This document shows positions 34,180 through 46,277 of a stretch of 64,000 nt of DNA, piece after piece (position 1 is the stretch's first letter; the number at the start of each line of letters is the position of its first letter). The stretch is from Argentina anserina. Lineage: Eukaryota > Streptophyta > Magnoliopsida > Rosales > Rosaceae. The position numbers and the translations under genes were made by a program. The notes under the pieces are model-generated. The model searched no databases and was not told the DNA's origin. It was given only the letters and a program-made list of their open reading frames with translations. The stretch is taken from contig NC_065872.1 in assembly GCF_933775445.1 (NCBI RefSeq), forward strand, positions 18,352,001-18,416,000, written 5' to 3'.

Positions 34180-36126
34180 ATGTCCGAAATTTCTAAGAGA
34201 ACACAAGAGCTCAAGGATCGAATTCAAGCACTTAGAGATTTAAACAACTCTTTTATAAGTGGACCTTTAAATTTCGAAACATCTCCAAGCAATTCAATCT
34301 TAAACTCTTCACCTAGATCAGAAGAAGAGGAGGATCTTTCCTTCCCCTTCATCTTCAATTCAGATTTAGACACAATTGCGGACCGTGACATAATTTATGT
34401 TGGTGCTCCAATGGCACTCAAGAATGCATTTATTCTCACCACCCCTGAATCACCTTCATGCATTGCTTTCACTCCACCTGATGAAGCTAACTTCTCCATT
34501 CCGGTTTCATTGCTTGGGCAGCTGCCTGAGTACTCTGGCTCTTCAATGGAAGACCCTAATGTTCACCTTAAAGAGTTCTTGGACATTTGCAAGCTCCAAT
34601 CGATTCATCATCTTTCTCAAGAAGCCTTGAGGTTGCTTTTGTTTCCATTTACCCTTAAGGATGATGCTAAACGTTGGTTGTACTCTTTGCCTGCAGGAAT
34701 CATCACTACATGGGACGAAATGACTAGGAGGTTCTTGAAGCAATTCTTCCCTGCTCAACTCACGAAAAGACTTAGGTGGGAAATTCAGAACTTCACTCAA
34801 AAGGATGGTGATTCACTCTATGAGGCTTGGGAGGAATTTCAGGAACTACAAAGGAAGTGCCCTCACCATGGTATTTCGTTGGATGACTTGGTGCAATTAT
34901 TCTATGAAGGACTCGACACCACCAATAAGAGCATGGTGTACTCGGCATGTGGCTGCACATTCATGAACAAGACCGGTCAAGAAGCTTACACCTTGATTGA
35001 TGACTTGGCTGACAACAATCGCCAATTTAGTTCCAAGGAGAAGAGAGGAAGCAAGAGCCGTGGGGTGTATGATGTTGATGCAAGGAATCAAATGGCTACT
35101 TTAGAAAGGAAACTTGACGTTCTAGTCAAGGCATTCAATGGTTCGAGCATCAACAATCAAGCATGTGGTATTTGTTCTTTCAAAGATCACACGACTGACA
35201 ATTGTCCAAATGGTGCAATGACTGAAGAAGAGTTGAACTTTATGGGGCAACAAAGACCTAGGTACGATCCATACTCGAAGACATACAACCCTGGACTTAG
35301 AGATCATCCAAATTTTCGTTGGAGCAACAATGCTCAACCATCCAATGCTCAAGGTCAAGGACCTCGTCCTTCAGGTTTGTTTGTGAGGCCTCAGGTACCT
35401 CAAGGTTCTGCTCCCTTTAACTCTAATGTTCATGGTTCGAATAATGCATCTTCACCTAACTATGATGAACTTTTGCAGTCTCTTGCTCAAGGGAAAAAAA
35501 ATCTAAACTCTGCTACTCAAGCTTTAGTTACAAGTCAACAAGCAAGTCAACAAGCTCATTTTAAGGACATAACCGAGCTTAAGAAGCAGATGGGACAAGT
35601 GATCGATTTCATGGGCAAGATCCATGAAGGAGGAAAGTTGCCGAGCCAAACTGAGCCTAATCCTAACGTGAAGGCTATGATGACAAGAAGTGGGAGGATC
35701 TTGGATGCTCCATTGCAGCAACACAAGAAGGCCGTGCCTTCTAAAGGAAAGGAGGCCGAGAGTTTCAATGTCAAAGACTTAGAGAAGGACCCTGCCTCCT
35801 CTAAGGCCAATAATGTCGTGCCTCTACCACAAGGAGATCATGCCGTGCATGACAAAGGTAAGAATCCTAACTCTAGTGGTTTGGTTTCAACTAATGATCT
35901 TCCTCGTGTTCCCTTTCCTAGTAGATTTGCAAAGCAAAAGAAGGATGACTCTGATCAAGCCATGCTCGACATCTTCAAGAAGGTGGAAGTGAACATGCCT
36001 CTTATTGAATGCATACAACAAAATCCTAGGTATGCTAAGTTTTTGAAAGAATTGTGCACCAATAAGAGGATGACTCGAGAGAAGGAGGTTGTCACAATGA
36101 GTGAGACGGTTTCTGCCGTGCTCTAA
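34180..36126 (+). CDS. Athila gag, ending at a premature stop
   Basis: 648 codons. After an acidic N-terminus comes the retrotransposon gag capsid domain at about residues 145-250 (DDAKRWLYSLPAG, WDEMTRRFLKQFFPA, LYEAWEEFQEL). A CCHC-like knuckle CGICSFKDHTTDNC lies near residues 328-341, then a Gln/Asn/Pro-rich region, a coiled-coil-like stretch (ITELKKQMGQVIDFM) and the MTRSGR motif. The TAA at 36124-36126 interrupts a frame that continues unbroken into protease, consistent with one base change in a Gln codon. Confidence 0.88.
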   Translation: MSEISKRTQELKDRIQALRDLNNSFISGPLNFETSPSNSILNSSPRSEEEEDLSFPFIFNSDLDTIADRDIIYVGAPMALKNAFILTTPESPSCIAFTPPDEANFSIPVSLLGQLPEYSGSSMEDPNVHLKEFLDICKLQSIHHLSQEALRLLLFPFTLKDDAKRWLYSLPAGIITTWDEMTRRFLKQFFPAQLTKRLRWEIQNFTQKDGDSLYEAWEEFQELQRKCPHHGISLDDLVQLFYEGLDTTNKSMVYSACGCTFMNKTGQEAYTLIDDLADNNRQFSSKEKRGSKSRGVYDVDARNQMATLERKLDVLVKAFNGSSINNQACGICSFKDHTTDNCPNGAMTEEELNFMGQQRPRYDPYSKTYNPGLRDHPNFRWSNNAQPSNAQGQGPRPSGLFVRPQVPQGSAPFNSNVHGSNNASSPNYDELLQSLAQGKKNLNSATQALVTSQQASQQAHFKDITELKKQMGQVIDFMGKIHEGGKLPSQTEPNPNVKAMMTRSGRILDAPLQQHKKAVPSKGKEAESFNVKDLEKDPASSKANNVVPLPQGDHAVHDKGKNPNSSGLVSTNDLPRVPFPSRFAKQKKDDSDQAMLDIFKKVEVNMPLIECIQQNPRYAKFLKELCTNKRMTREKEVVTMSETVSAVL

Positions 36127-36590
36127 AGGAAGCTACCACCAAAGCTTAAGGATCCAGGGAGTTTTTCTATCCCTTGTACAATCGGAAACATGACATTTGA
36201 AAAGATAATGCTAGACTTAGGTGCATCTATTAATGTAATGCCATACTATATCTATGAGGACCTAGGTCTAGGTGATTTGAAACGTGACAATGTTGTGATT
36301 CGATTGGCTGATTGTTCCAATAAGGTCCCTTTGGGCTATGTTGAAGATGTTCTTGTGCAGGTTTCGAGCTTAATTTTCCCTGCAGACTTCTATGTCAAAG
36401 ACATGGAACTAACTGAGGCAGATGACAAGGAGGTCCCTATCTTGTTGAGCCGCCCCTTCATGAGGACTGTAAGAACAAAAATAGATGTCTTTAGTGGATC
36501 ACTCACCTTTGAGTTTGATGGTGAAGTGATTAGCTTCAACATCTTCAAAGCTATGAGGTATCCTCTTTCGGAATTAAGTGTTTGTTTTTC
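36127..36590 (+). pseudogene. Athila protease region, cut by a MITE
   Basis: In frame with gag after the stop. MLDLGASINVMPYYIYEDLGL carries the aspartic protease motif with Leu in place of the usual Thr (DLGAS), as in Athila relatives. VPILLSRPFMRT is the second conserved strand. The frame runs into the MITE at 36591 and, on discounting it and one target copy, goes on in phase at 37538. Confidence 0.8.
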
Positions 36591-37528
36591 GAGTTTTTTT
36601 CACCAACAGTCCCTCAACTCTGGTGTACCTACCAATGTGATACCTCAACTCTTAATCGTACCAATGTGATACCTCAACTCTTAATCGTACCAATGTGATA
36701 CCTAGACTCTAGTATTGCTATCATTGAAGTACTTCCGTCAGTTTTTTTCAACTTCTCCGTCATCTTGGTGACGTGGCAAGTACATGAGGCTCACAAAGAG
36801 GGTTAAAAGACAAAATTAACCCCATCTGAGAGGAGCAATGTTTTTCCCCACCTTTACCCTGAGAAAGACACCAAACAATTCCAATTTTGGCGCAAATTTT
36901 CCCTCCCTACTCCTTAATTTGTGTCTCTTATCTAAACTAAAGAACTACCGCCAACCAGTCGACCACAATCTGATAAAACCTAGATCAATCTCATTTTCTA
37001 TTTTTACCCTAGCACTTGTTAAACTAATAGAATAAATATATAAATTTATATGGAACATCTCATTTCCACAATCTCATAAGAATATAGAAACACATAACTT
37101 AACGAAATTCAAATACATGTTTAAGTACCATTAGTTCTTACAAGCAAAAATCATGGCAGATCAACATAAATATTGTTCCATGATGCATAATATGTTATGC
37201 AACACTTAATACACAACCTTCTTGTGGTAAAATTTCATGTTTACCCATCTTTGTGGGCCCTACCTATTTGCCACATCATAAAGATAACGGGAAAGTTGAA
37301 AAAAACGGACGGGAGTACTTCGATGATAGTAATACTAGAGTCTGGGTATCACATTGGTACGATTAAGAGTTTGTATATCATATTTGTATGTGCACCAGAG
37401 TTGAGGGACTGTTGGTGAAAAAAACTCTAGTAATACTAGAGTCTGGGTATCACATTGGTACGATTAAGAGTTGAGGTATCAAATTGGTAGGTGCACCAGA
37501 GTTGAGGGACTGTTGGCGAAAAAAACTC
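36591..37528. mobile_element. Mutator-like MITE in Athila pol
   Basis: 938 bp. The ends are inverted repeats starting GAGTTTTTTTC, followed by CCAACAGTCCCTCAACTCTGG. A perfect 9-bp target duplication TTGTTTTTC lies at 36582-36590 and 37529-37537; 9 bp is the Mutator hallmark. There is no transposase. The subterminal unit around TGTGATACCTCAACTC is duplicated on both sides. Confidence 0.88.
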
Positions 37529-37537
37529 TTGTTTTTC

Positions 37538-38870
37538 AGTTGACATTCTTGATTCCCTTTTAGATAATTATCTAGATACCTTGACACATGACGAGTTGGC
37601 ACTTACCATTGCCCAAGGGGCCGGATTTACAAGTGATAGTTCTAACATTTCGGAGTTAGAAGCTAAAAATGCCGTGCCATCCTTCATTCATGAGAACGTG
37701 ACCTCTCTTGAGGTGACACGTGAGGTAAGCTTTGTCTCTCCTAGTCCAATTCTCTTAACTACTAACAAGAATGTTCCTTCTGTGGTACAAGCTCCGAAGC
37801 TTGATCTTAAGGTTCTTCCGGACCACTTGAAGTATGCATTTTTGGGAGATGAGGATACATTGCCAGTGATCATTTCATCTGCACTCAATGAGGAACAAGA
37901 GGAGAGATTGATTGAAGTGTTGAAGAGACACAAGACGGCAATAGGATGGACCCTAGCCGACATCAAAGGAATCAGCTCTACCATGTGTGTGCATCGAATA
38001 TTGCTAGAAGATGGTGCCAAACCAACCAAGGAAAGTCAGAGACGCCTTCACCCACCAATGATGCAAGTTGTAAAGGATGAAATCACTAAGTTGCACGATT
38101 GTGGTGTGATCTACCCCATCTCAGATAGTAGGTGGATCTCTCCTATACAAGTTCTGCCAAAGAAGTCAGGCATCATGGTGGTGAAGAATAAAGAGAACGA
38201 GTTGGTGCCTCAAAGGACAGTGACCGGTTATAGAGTGTGTATTGACTATAGGAAGCTCAATGCTACAACAAGGAAGGACCACATGCCATTGCCATTCATT
38301 GATCAAATGCTTGAGAGGTTAGCTAATCACTCTTTCTATTGTTTCCTTGATGGATATAGTGGATACAACCAAATAAGTGTTGCGGAAGAAGATCAAGAGA
38401 AGACTACGTTCACATGCCCTTTTGGTACGTTTGCTTATCGTCGCATGCCTTTTGGTTTATGCAACGCTCCAGGTACGTTTCAACATTGTATGTATCACAT
38501 TTTCTCTGAGTATATTGGTTCTAAAATTGAAGTATTCATGGATGATTTTTCTGTCTACGGTGAAGATTTCGAAACTTATTTAGAAAATGTTGAACTTGTT
38601 CTCAAACGTTGTGAAGAAACTAACTTGGTTTTGAATTGGGAAAAATGTCATTTCATGGTCACGCAAGGCATTGTCTTAGGCCACATTGTTTCATCTAGAG
38701 GAATTGAGGTTGATAAGTCTAAAATAGATCTTGTGCGTCACTTACCCCTCCCCACAAGTGTGAGGGATGTTCGATCGTTTCTTGGACATGCAGGTTTCAA
38801 TCGTAGGTTTATCAAGGACTTTTCCAAGATTGCGAGACCAATGAGTTCATTGCTTCAAAAGGATTGCGTG
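37538..38870 (+). pseudogene. Athila reverse transcriptase, truncated
   Basis: In frame with the upstream protease when the MITE is disregarded. It has the RT signature series: CIDYRKLNATTRKDHMPLPF, FLDGYSGYNQI, FGLCNAPGTFQ and the active-site FMDDFSVYG, then FLGHAGFNRRFI of the connection to RNase H. After LQKDC (38869) the sequence is no longer pol but a piece of chromovirus LTR. RNase H and integrase are absent. Confidence 0.85.
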
Positions 38871-39416
38871 AATAGTAATTTCGTAAAAACCAGAAATTAC
38901 TTAATAGTAAAATATTATTACTATTTCGGCATTTGAGGTTTTACGTAACGCTTCTAAATCACTTCTTATCTATTCTAGGTGATCGACGAAACAAGTAAGG
39001 ATTTGCTTTCGGAATTACGGAAATTACGCTCAGGAAAATAAGGTGAGTAAAATCTCACAGTGACAAATCTACCCTTGCGGAGCTTCATAATTACACTTAA
39101 TTAAAAAGAATGAACTATGATATATATATATAATATAGTGAATTGTGTATGTGTATAATTGGTAAAATAAGTACATATATATGGTTTGCTATATTATATA
39201 CTGTCATAATTTCCGTTTGCGAATAACTTCATTATAGTGTTGATATTTATTTATTTTAGCATGTCACTTTGATTTGTACAATGTCATGTGATGATTCTTT
39301 TATACGTGGTTTTAACTTTAGTTATATTAAAACGTTTTGTTGTCTTCAGAACCTAGCCTTGGCCGGGCGACAGTTACGATACAGTTAGAGCTCTAGTCTG
39401 TCTGCCGGGGTACTGG
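38871..39416 (+). repeat. Chromovirus LTR fragment (3' half)
   Basis: Matches the part of the element 2 LTR from GTGAATAGTAATTTCG to CTGTCTGCC (about 19385-19883), with changes. It starts at the break in Athila pol and ends at the start of another LTR. Confidence 0.75.
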
Positions 39417-40622
39417 TGTAATAACCCTATTTTTCAAACAATATTTGGTTTGATATGAATTCTATAAAGTTGTGAAATTCAAGTAAAATAAATTTGATTG
39501 TATGCGACTTTACGAAAATAAAACGTTCTCGGAACATTTAATTAGAAAAACGTTATGTTTCCGAACTAATATATCGACTTTTATTCCGTCGCTCGGTTAC
39601 AAAAACTTCCTTCACGAAAGTTGTAGAGCTCGTCGATACGAGTTCGTGGACGCTTCACGCGTTCGAATCGGAAGTCGTACGTGAAAATTATTAACGCGGA
39701 AGTTAGTTTCTGATTTTGGAAACGAGTATAAAAATGGCATTTTTGTGATTAGGGTTTCCATTTCTGGAAACCACACTCTCTCTCCTCTCACTTCGCCTCC
39801 CTCTCACCTGATGCTCCCTCTTCCCTCTCGGCTTCACCACCGATCTCCCATCTCAGGGAGACGTGGTCCTCACCGCCGGCCTAGGAGGCGTCGCACCACG
39901 CCCCGCAGGCGACCCCAAGGAGGACGCACCCTCTCGCGCCGCGCCAGAGCTCCACCAACATCACCAAGTTGCTGCGTTTCCTCCGCCGTGTCAAAGCCAA
40001 TCTCCGGTGGTCTCCAAGCTTGATTGAGGTGAGGGTTAGCATGATTAGGTTGTTGTGATGCTTGATTGTTGATTTGTGGTTGTTTGGTTTCGATTTGGAA
40101 GAGATCGGAGGAGGTAGGATTTGGGAGAGATGTCGTAGCCTTGGGCGGCGCGTATGAGGGCTTGGAGGGGTCTAGGGACGGCATGAGGCCGTGGGGAGGA
40201 AGAGGGGGAAAAAAGGAGGGGTTTTGGGGCGGCGGTGGCGTGATACGTGATTTCGAATCTGAAATTTTTTAAATTTATTTTTACGACGGTGAATGTAAAA
40301 ATGTGATTTACGTACAGTAAATGTAAATTTTATTTACGTACGGTAAATGTAAATGTAAATTACTTTCAGTAAATGTAAAAGTAATTTTGGAAGGGTAATT
40401 CAGTAATTATTATTTACTGAGACAATATGTACATTTGAATAGTATTATACGTACATAAATACGTAAACAGTATGTACTCGTACAGGAATACGTAATGTAT
40501 GTGTATTTATACAGTAATACATGAATAGTAAATACAGTGATTCGTAAAACCAGAAATTGTTGAACAGTAACAGATTATTACTGTTACGGCATGTAAAGGT
40601 TTACGAAACGTTTCTAAATTCT
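39417..40622 (+). repeat. Chromovirus LTR fragment (5' half)
   Basis: Begins TGTAATAACCC as a complete LTR start, includes a TATA-like GTATAAAAATGG near 39727 and the GC-rich leader, and breaks off at about 40622 near GAAACGTTTC. The order (3' half, then 5' half) means the two pieces are not one interrupted LTR. Confidence 0.75.
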
Positions 40623-41516
40623 GTTATGTCAAGTACAACTCTTTACTAAGGGAAAGAAACATTAGAAGACGAGTGAAGAAGCTTGATCTCATTTTAGTGG
40701 AAGAAATCGATTCCGATGATGAATGGATATCAGAGGTGGAAGATCCTATATTGCCAAATGATCTCTCTTGGCTTGAAGAAGGTGTGTTTGAGGTGGAAGC
40801 TATAAGGAATGTACCGATTGAATGTTATGAACAAAATTTGTCAACTAGAGTTCCTATATGTGTAGAGCCACTAGATGAGCCAACAATAGATGATGTTCCT
40901 TTGTCGGATGATGACATGAGATTTGATGAGCCCTCTTACGCACCTTCTTCTAAAAGGAAGAATGTTGAAAGCTCAAGTAAGTACTTTCTTATTCATCCTC
41001 ATGTTATTTAGTTTGTTTAAAATATACGTATCAATCCATATTTATACTAGTATGTTTTTTTAGGTAAAGAAAAATCCAAATCCAAGAAGAAAATGAAAAC
41101 ATTGGATTCATTACTTAGGAATGAAGATGAGATTGAAGACCTTACTTTACATCCACATATTGATGCATTGAACATTGATGATTGTAATGATATTCATGTG
41201 GGTGTGAGTGGATATGACGATGAAGATTGAACAAGATTGAACGCATTGAAGTGTAGCTGTTGCATTTAATTTAGTATGACTATATATTAATTCTATAATT
41301 TGATTAGAACCTTATTTTGGATGAATGTTATGGTTATAATGACATATTTACATATTTTGAAGGATATTCATATTACTTGAAAATGTATTATATTAAATTA
41401 ATGTTTGTTGGAAAGACGATCGCCTTAAATCGCATTTGCACGCCGATGCTCTCGCCTTGTGAGGCTTGACCATGTCGCCTTCGCCTTCGCCTTCGCTTTC
41501 GCATCTGAAAACATTG
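40623..41516 (+). mobile_element. 3' fragment of a hAT transposon (sister of hAT 1)
   Basis: It starts inside the transposase dimerisation domain, in phase with the 16.7 kb copy, and continues to the right end GCATCTGAAAACATTG, the same tip as hAT 1. The 8 bases after it are ATAATTTT; no left end with the same flank was found. The 5' part is lost at the junction with the LTR fragment. Confidence 0.8.
40625..41230 (+). pseudogene. C-terminal part of hAT transposase, two exons
   Basis: Exon 40625-40976 ([39 protein letters not shown]), intron 40977-41063 (GTAAGT to TTTTTTTAG), then an exon to TGA at 41228-41230 (DDCNDIHVGVSGYDDED). It is intact where hAT 1 has a stop at 16903. The BED finger and catalytic core are absent, so it is a gene fragment. 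Confidence 0.8.
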
Positions 41517-41524
41517 ATAATTTT

Positions 41525-42196
41525 CAATCTCTTTTTTATTTGAATCCATCTTTTGTAAGAATTGCACCATAATAGAAGATGAATGGTATTTGATATGAGA
41601 TCATATCATGTGCGAGTATTGCGATGTATTTCCAAGCTCTATGAAAACGTAAAGGAAAAATAGAAATCAAAGGAAAGGGTACGTTGGAATTGAAGGGATT
41701 GTAACTCATCAATATTGCAAACAGTGGATAGCCTGCAAACAGAATAGTGTATAGGAACTCTGGTTTATGTTTCCTAGTTGTAGGGCTAGGTTTCCAGAAC
41801 AAAATTTAGAGAGGTCCGATCCGACTAAATAATATGAAACTGGACTCAATCAAAGTATAGATGACTTGTCAAAGACTCTAGTTATAACAAAACCAACACA
41901 ATGATATAAGACCAAGTTTACAGACATTTACTATAGCAACGTCAAGGATTCAAACTGTCCGCAAAGCCTCCCAAATCACATATATTAATCTGATATCTGA
42001 ATATTTACGCATACATCTATACCTTCAATGGACAAAACTGATCAAAGAGCAAAAATCTAATGGTCTACGGTGTCAAAAAGAAAGATTCGTTAATAACATA
42101 AAATTACTCGCAAAGCCTTGAAGAACTCACCAAACTGTTCCTACTCTGTTATCAACCATAATTCACATATCAACAACTATGATATCTGCAAATACA
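41525..42196. other. Unassigned region right of the hAT fragment
   Basis: AT-rich. An 88-codon minus-strand frame (41802-41536) is hydrophobic, but I recognise no family and see no supporting splice signals. Nothing else stands out. Confidence 0.35.
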
Positions 42197-42206
42197 AAAG
42201 CACGTT

Positions 42207-43030
42207 CAGTCCCGTTCACCTGGTCACCAATTACCACCCGATTTGCTTCTTCTTGATCTGAGGGCTGAGAAAAGTTTGGCTAATTTGAATTAATGTTTTT
42301 TTATTTCTATTTTCCCTTATTAAATCATTCGATTATTTCTCACCTTCATCCAATTATCCCGCGATCGATCTTAGTCCAAGAAGGCCAAGAAACCAATCTT
42401 ATTGTTGCTAACATTATGACCTGAACTCATTTTCTTTGCTGCTCCATCCAAAAATACTTTATACTGCCACATTATTAATCCCAAATCTTCAGTAATCGAT
42501 TTATACCAATCTTCTCTTGTTTTCAGAGAGGATTGAGAAAGTGAGAGGAAGGTGGTTTTAAGATTCTGAAATTTGGGAATAAATGGGATTTGAGATTGAA
42601 CTGGGTTGGGATGAGAACTAGTACCTGCAATTAGAAGCTGGAGAGCCGGTGAATACGAATACGAGGAAGGTGTAGAAGTGGAGAATCCTACAATTGAGAA
42701 GATGAAAAGAAGAAGACGAAGAAGAGGAGATTAGGGCAACCTTGGTAGGCGGCTTCTGGCGTTGGATCTCCTTCTCCAATGAATATCTTCTCCAGGTTCC
42801 CTAAATATAATGAATTTTGGGAGAAGAGACAAGTTGAAACTCAGAAATCTGGGTTAAAAGAAAGGAAAAGCTGATTATCTTGAATAAAAATATAAAATAA
42901 TGTGTTTAGACTTTTAGTTTAATTAAATCTCTTTGAATAAAGTGGCCGTTAGATTAAAATGGCTTGATCTGATCTAAGGGTCATTGAGCAAATCCCCCAT
43001 GGTCAGTAACTGACCAGGTGAACAGGGCTC
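42207..43030. mobile_element. Mutator-like element, possible Pack-MULE
   Basis: 824 bp bounded by imperfect 20-bp inverted repeats (CAGTCCCGTTCACCTGGTCA and GAGCCCTGTTCACCTGGTCA) with a 10-bp target duplication AAAGCACGTT at 42197-42206 and 43031-43040. The interior (about 42520-42810) is purine-rich and looks like captured gene leader DNA, without a transposase. Confidence 0.72.
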
Positions 43031-43040
43031 AAAGCACGTT

Positions 43041-43749
43041 AGTCACTAATGTTAAACCTTTAAAAAGAAAATCACTAAATTCTTTTAAAGAACCATGCTT
43101 CCCAATTCAGGATATCCCTCATGCAATTCATATACATTTTCTAATCAACTCTATCAATACATTTCCTTTGTACAGTGATGGCCAATAATGCATCGCAATA
43201 TAAATGTTATTAATACTCTTTTATTTGTTTTGCTCCAACACCCACATTATTAGCAATTAGTATTTTTTTCATATAAAGTCAAATCAAATGGGACCAAATC
43301 TATAACTATGCTCATTCATTCCTTATACTAACATGTTCATTTACCATTCATTATGAAAATATTATTCTTTATTATCTCATGTAAAATGTTTACAGGTTCA
43401 TTTAGGGATTTTCATGTAGCTTCTATTGTCTCCACACCATATACAGAGAAAGAAAGGTAACTTACATGTACCTTTCACCAGACCCAACTAACCCTGACAA
43501 CTACAACCCATACACAGCCTGTGTTCAAACTACTGGAATCTTTGTCCCAACTTGCTACAAATCGAAATTTTATGTCATGATTACATAACGCTGAAAACAA
43601 AGTGATTGGACCCTAAGAAGAACAAACAACCCCATTTTGGCTTAAGAGTATGAGAGGGAGGAGAGTCTGCTTCTTTTACATCCCTGCTTTCTTAATAATC
43701 CACAAACACACAATCCAAAACAAAGCTGTTCATTTAAAAAAGCACAATT
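43041..43749. other. Unassigned AT-rich region
   Basis: About 700 bp of AT-rich DNA with no coding frame or repeat that I recognise. Confidence 0.4.
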
Positions 43750-46200
43750 TGTAACGACCCTCAAATTTTGAGTATAAAAACTCAAAATATTAAAATCGTA
43801 CAACGCCAAAACAATCTCAAATAAATCGAAATTATTTAAATGCACAGCGGATCATTACTGAGTTCACAATATAACTCAGACAACCAATTATTACAAACCA
43901 AATTTATAATTCAACATTACATAAAATGGGAATGTAATAATCCTCACAATCTCTCACAACTCAAAAATAAATCCTCACAAGTTCTCACACACAAATCTGC
44001 AATAGAAACCTCACCACAAGCAGGATAATGAACAACTTCGAGTCTTCGGAGTCGTCCTTCGATTCCCACTAATCGACACCTGCCGTAGTATCCCCTACAC
44101 CATCAAATTGGTGTACCGGGATTGTAAACACAAACCCGGTAAGCTTTACAGCTCGTATGAGTAAAATAAAACAATATATCTCGCATATCAACATATACGA
44201 CAATCCGTAAATCAACAAATATAAATGCACTCATGAGTAAATGGACGGCCCATCTGATTGTCTCAAAAATACGAAAATAATAGTGCTCAAATGTATTTAT
44301 AATACGGGTACTAATGAGCGCTGGTACACCTCTGTTACCCCTCAAGTAGTACACCGCCGACGTTGGGCAACCTCCTCGCTACCCAACGTCTGACATAGAG
44401 CAACCTTCTCGCTACCCGATGTCCAAAAATATGAGTACTCATGAGCCGATAACCCACCTGTTACCTCACATGCAGTACTCCGGCAGACAGACTAGAGCTC
44501 TAACTGTATCGTAACTTTCGCCCGGCCAAATGCTGGGTTCCGACATGCCAAACACATCCGAAGACTGGTCCGAAGACATAAACACGTACAACAATCTACT
44601 CATTATTGTACAAATCGGATCAACATGCTCAATATATAATTCTCATCACCACTGTGATCATATTCACAAATGAAATCCTAACAGTATATAATATAGCAAA
44701 CTATATATATATATATGTACCTATTTACCATTTATACAATATATATATATATAATCCACTTTATTATATACATGTCATATTTCATAAACACGTCTGAAGA
44801 CAAAACGTTTTAACAATTCTTAACGTTAAAACCACGTACAATAATCTACTCATTATTTGTACAAATCGCATCACATGCTCATTATATAATTCTCATTACC
44901 ACTGTGATCATATTCACAATGAATTCATAATAGTATATAATATAGCAAACTATATATATATGTACTTATTTACCATTTATACAAATATATATATATATAT
45001 TCCACTATATCATATATATGTCATATTTCAATATTTAAAACTCTTGCAAAATCTTGAATCTCCGCAAGGGTAGATTCATAAATATGTGAGATTTTACTCA
45101 CCTTATCAACTCGAGCGTAATTCCACAATTTCCGAAGATAATTCTTTTCCTTGATTTATCGATCACCTTGAAAATATAAGAAAAGAATTTAGAAACATTT
45201 CGTAAACCTTTAAATGTCGAAACAGTAATAATAAGTTACTGTTCAGCAATTTCTGGTTTTATGAATTTACTGTTCACTAGATTACTGTTCACGTAATTAC
45301 TATTCACGTATTTATGTACAAATACACATCAATTACGTATCCATGTACGTGTAATACTGTTTACGTATTTCTGTACGTACAAATACTATTTAAATGTAAA
45401 TACTGTCTCAGTAAATATTAATTACTGATTTACCCTTTATAAATTACTTTTTATATTTACTGAAAGTAATTTATATTTACATTTACCATACGTAAAATAA
45501 ATTTACATTTACCGTACGTAAAATCACTTTTATATTTACCGCACGTGAAATTAAATTACAAAATTACCCTTCGGAAACACTGTTCACGCGCCGCCGCAGG
45601 TGGCGGCGCGTAGGGAGCACGCGCCACTCACTGTGGCAGCGCGTGGGGCACACGCGCCGACTCCAACCACGGTGCGTATCACGCCACCGCCGCCCCAAAA
45701 CCCTTCTCCTTCCTCCCCTCTTCCTTCCCACGGCATCACACCGTGCCTAGCCACCTCCACGCGTTTACACGCGCCGCCTAAGGCGGCGGTATCCCCAAAT
45801 CTCCTCCTCCTCCGATCCTCCATCAATTCACCTCCGATTCAAACCCAAAATCACAATAACAATCATCACAACCAATTAAAATCAAGTCCTCACCTAATCG
45901 ACGTCTAGGGAGCACCGGAGTTCGTCGGATCGATCGTGCTAGAGTCAAGGTGAGGAGCGGCACGGCGTTGAGTTTTCCCTCCGATCGTAGGCGGTACTGC
46001 GGTTGAAAAGCGGCGGAGATGCACTTGCCTTGAACCCTAGCTCGATCGGAGGAAGCTTGAGCGGCGGCTGTTCGTCGCAGCAGATGCAGGAGCTCGGTGT
46101 AGCTTCCCGGCGACGAAAGAGGTCGCGTCTTGCCTAGGAAAGGGAGGGGTCGAGCTCGCGGTGGCTTAGAGAGTGGCGGTGTGAGCCACGAAGGCCGGAG
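43750..46200 (-). repeat. LTR D, truncated LTR of element 3
   Basis: Starts TGTAACGACC at its outer end. On the minus strand its beginning is cut at about 46200, inside the leader beyond the expected transcription start. It has a tandem duplication of about 250 bp (copies from 44583 and 44833) and a hairpin at 45587-45610. Confidence 0.8.
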
Positions 46201-46277
46201 CTGCCAAGAAAGACCCTTGGTTCTCCTCCCGATGGTACCAAATCAAACTCTGATGCAGTTTCGAGCATGAACCATTC

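Larger units (their letters stand above)
31837..38870 (+). mobile_element. Athila-like Ty3/gypsy retrotransposon, 3' truncated
   Basis: It has a 5' LTR (31837-33410), a primer-binding site of the TGGCGCCGTTGCC type, gag 34180-36126, protease about 36127-36590 and reverse transcriptase 37538-38870. RNase H, integrase and the 3' LTR are missing; at about 38870 the sequence passes into an LTR of the chromovirus family. A 938-bp MITE splits it. The primer site and the DLGAS protease motif are characteristic of the Athila group. Confidence 0.85.
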
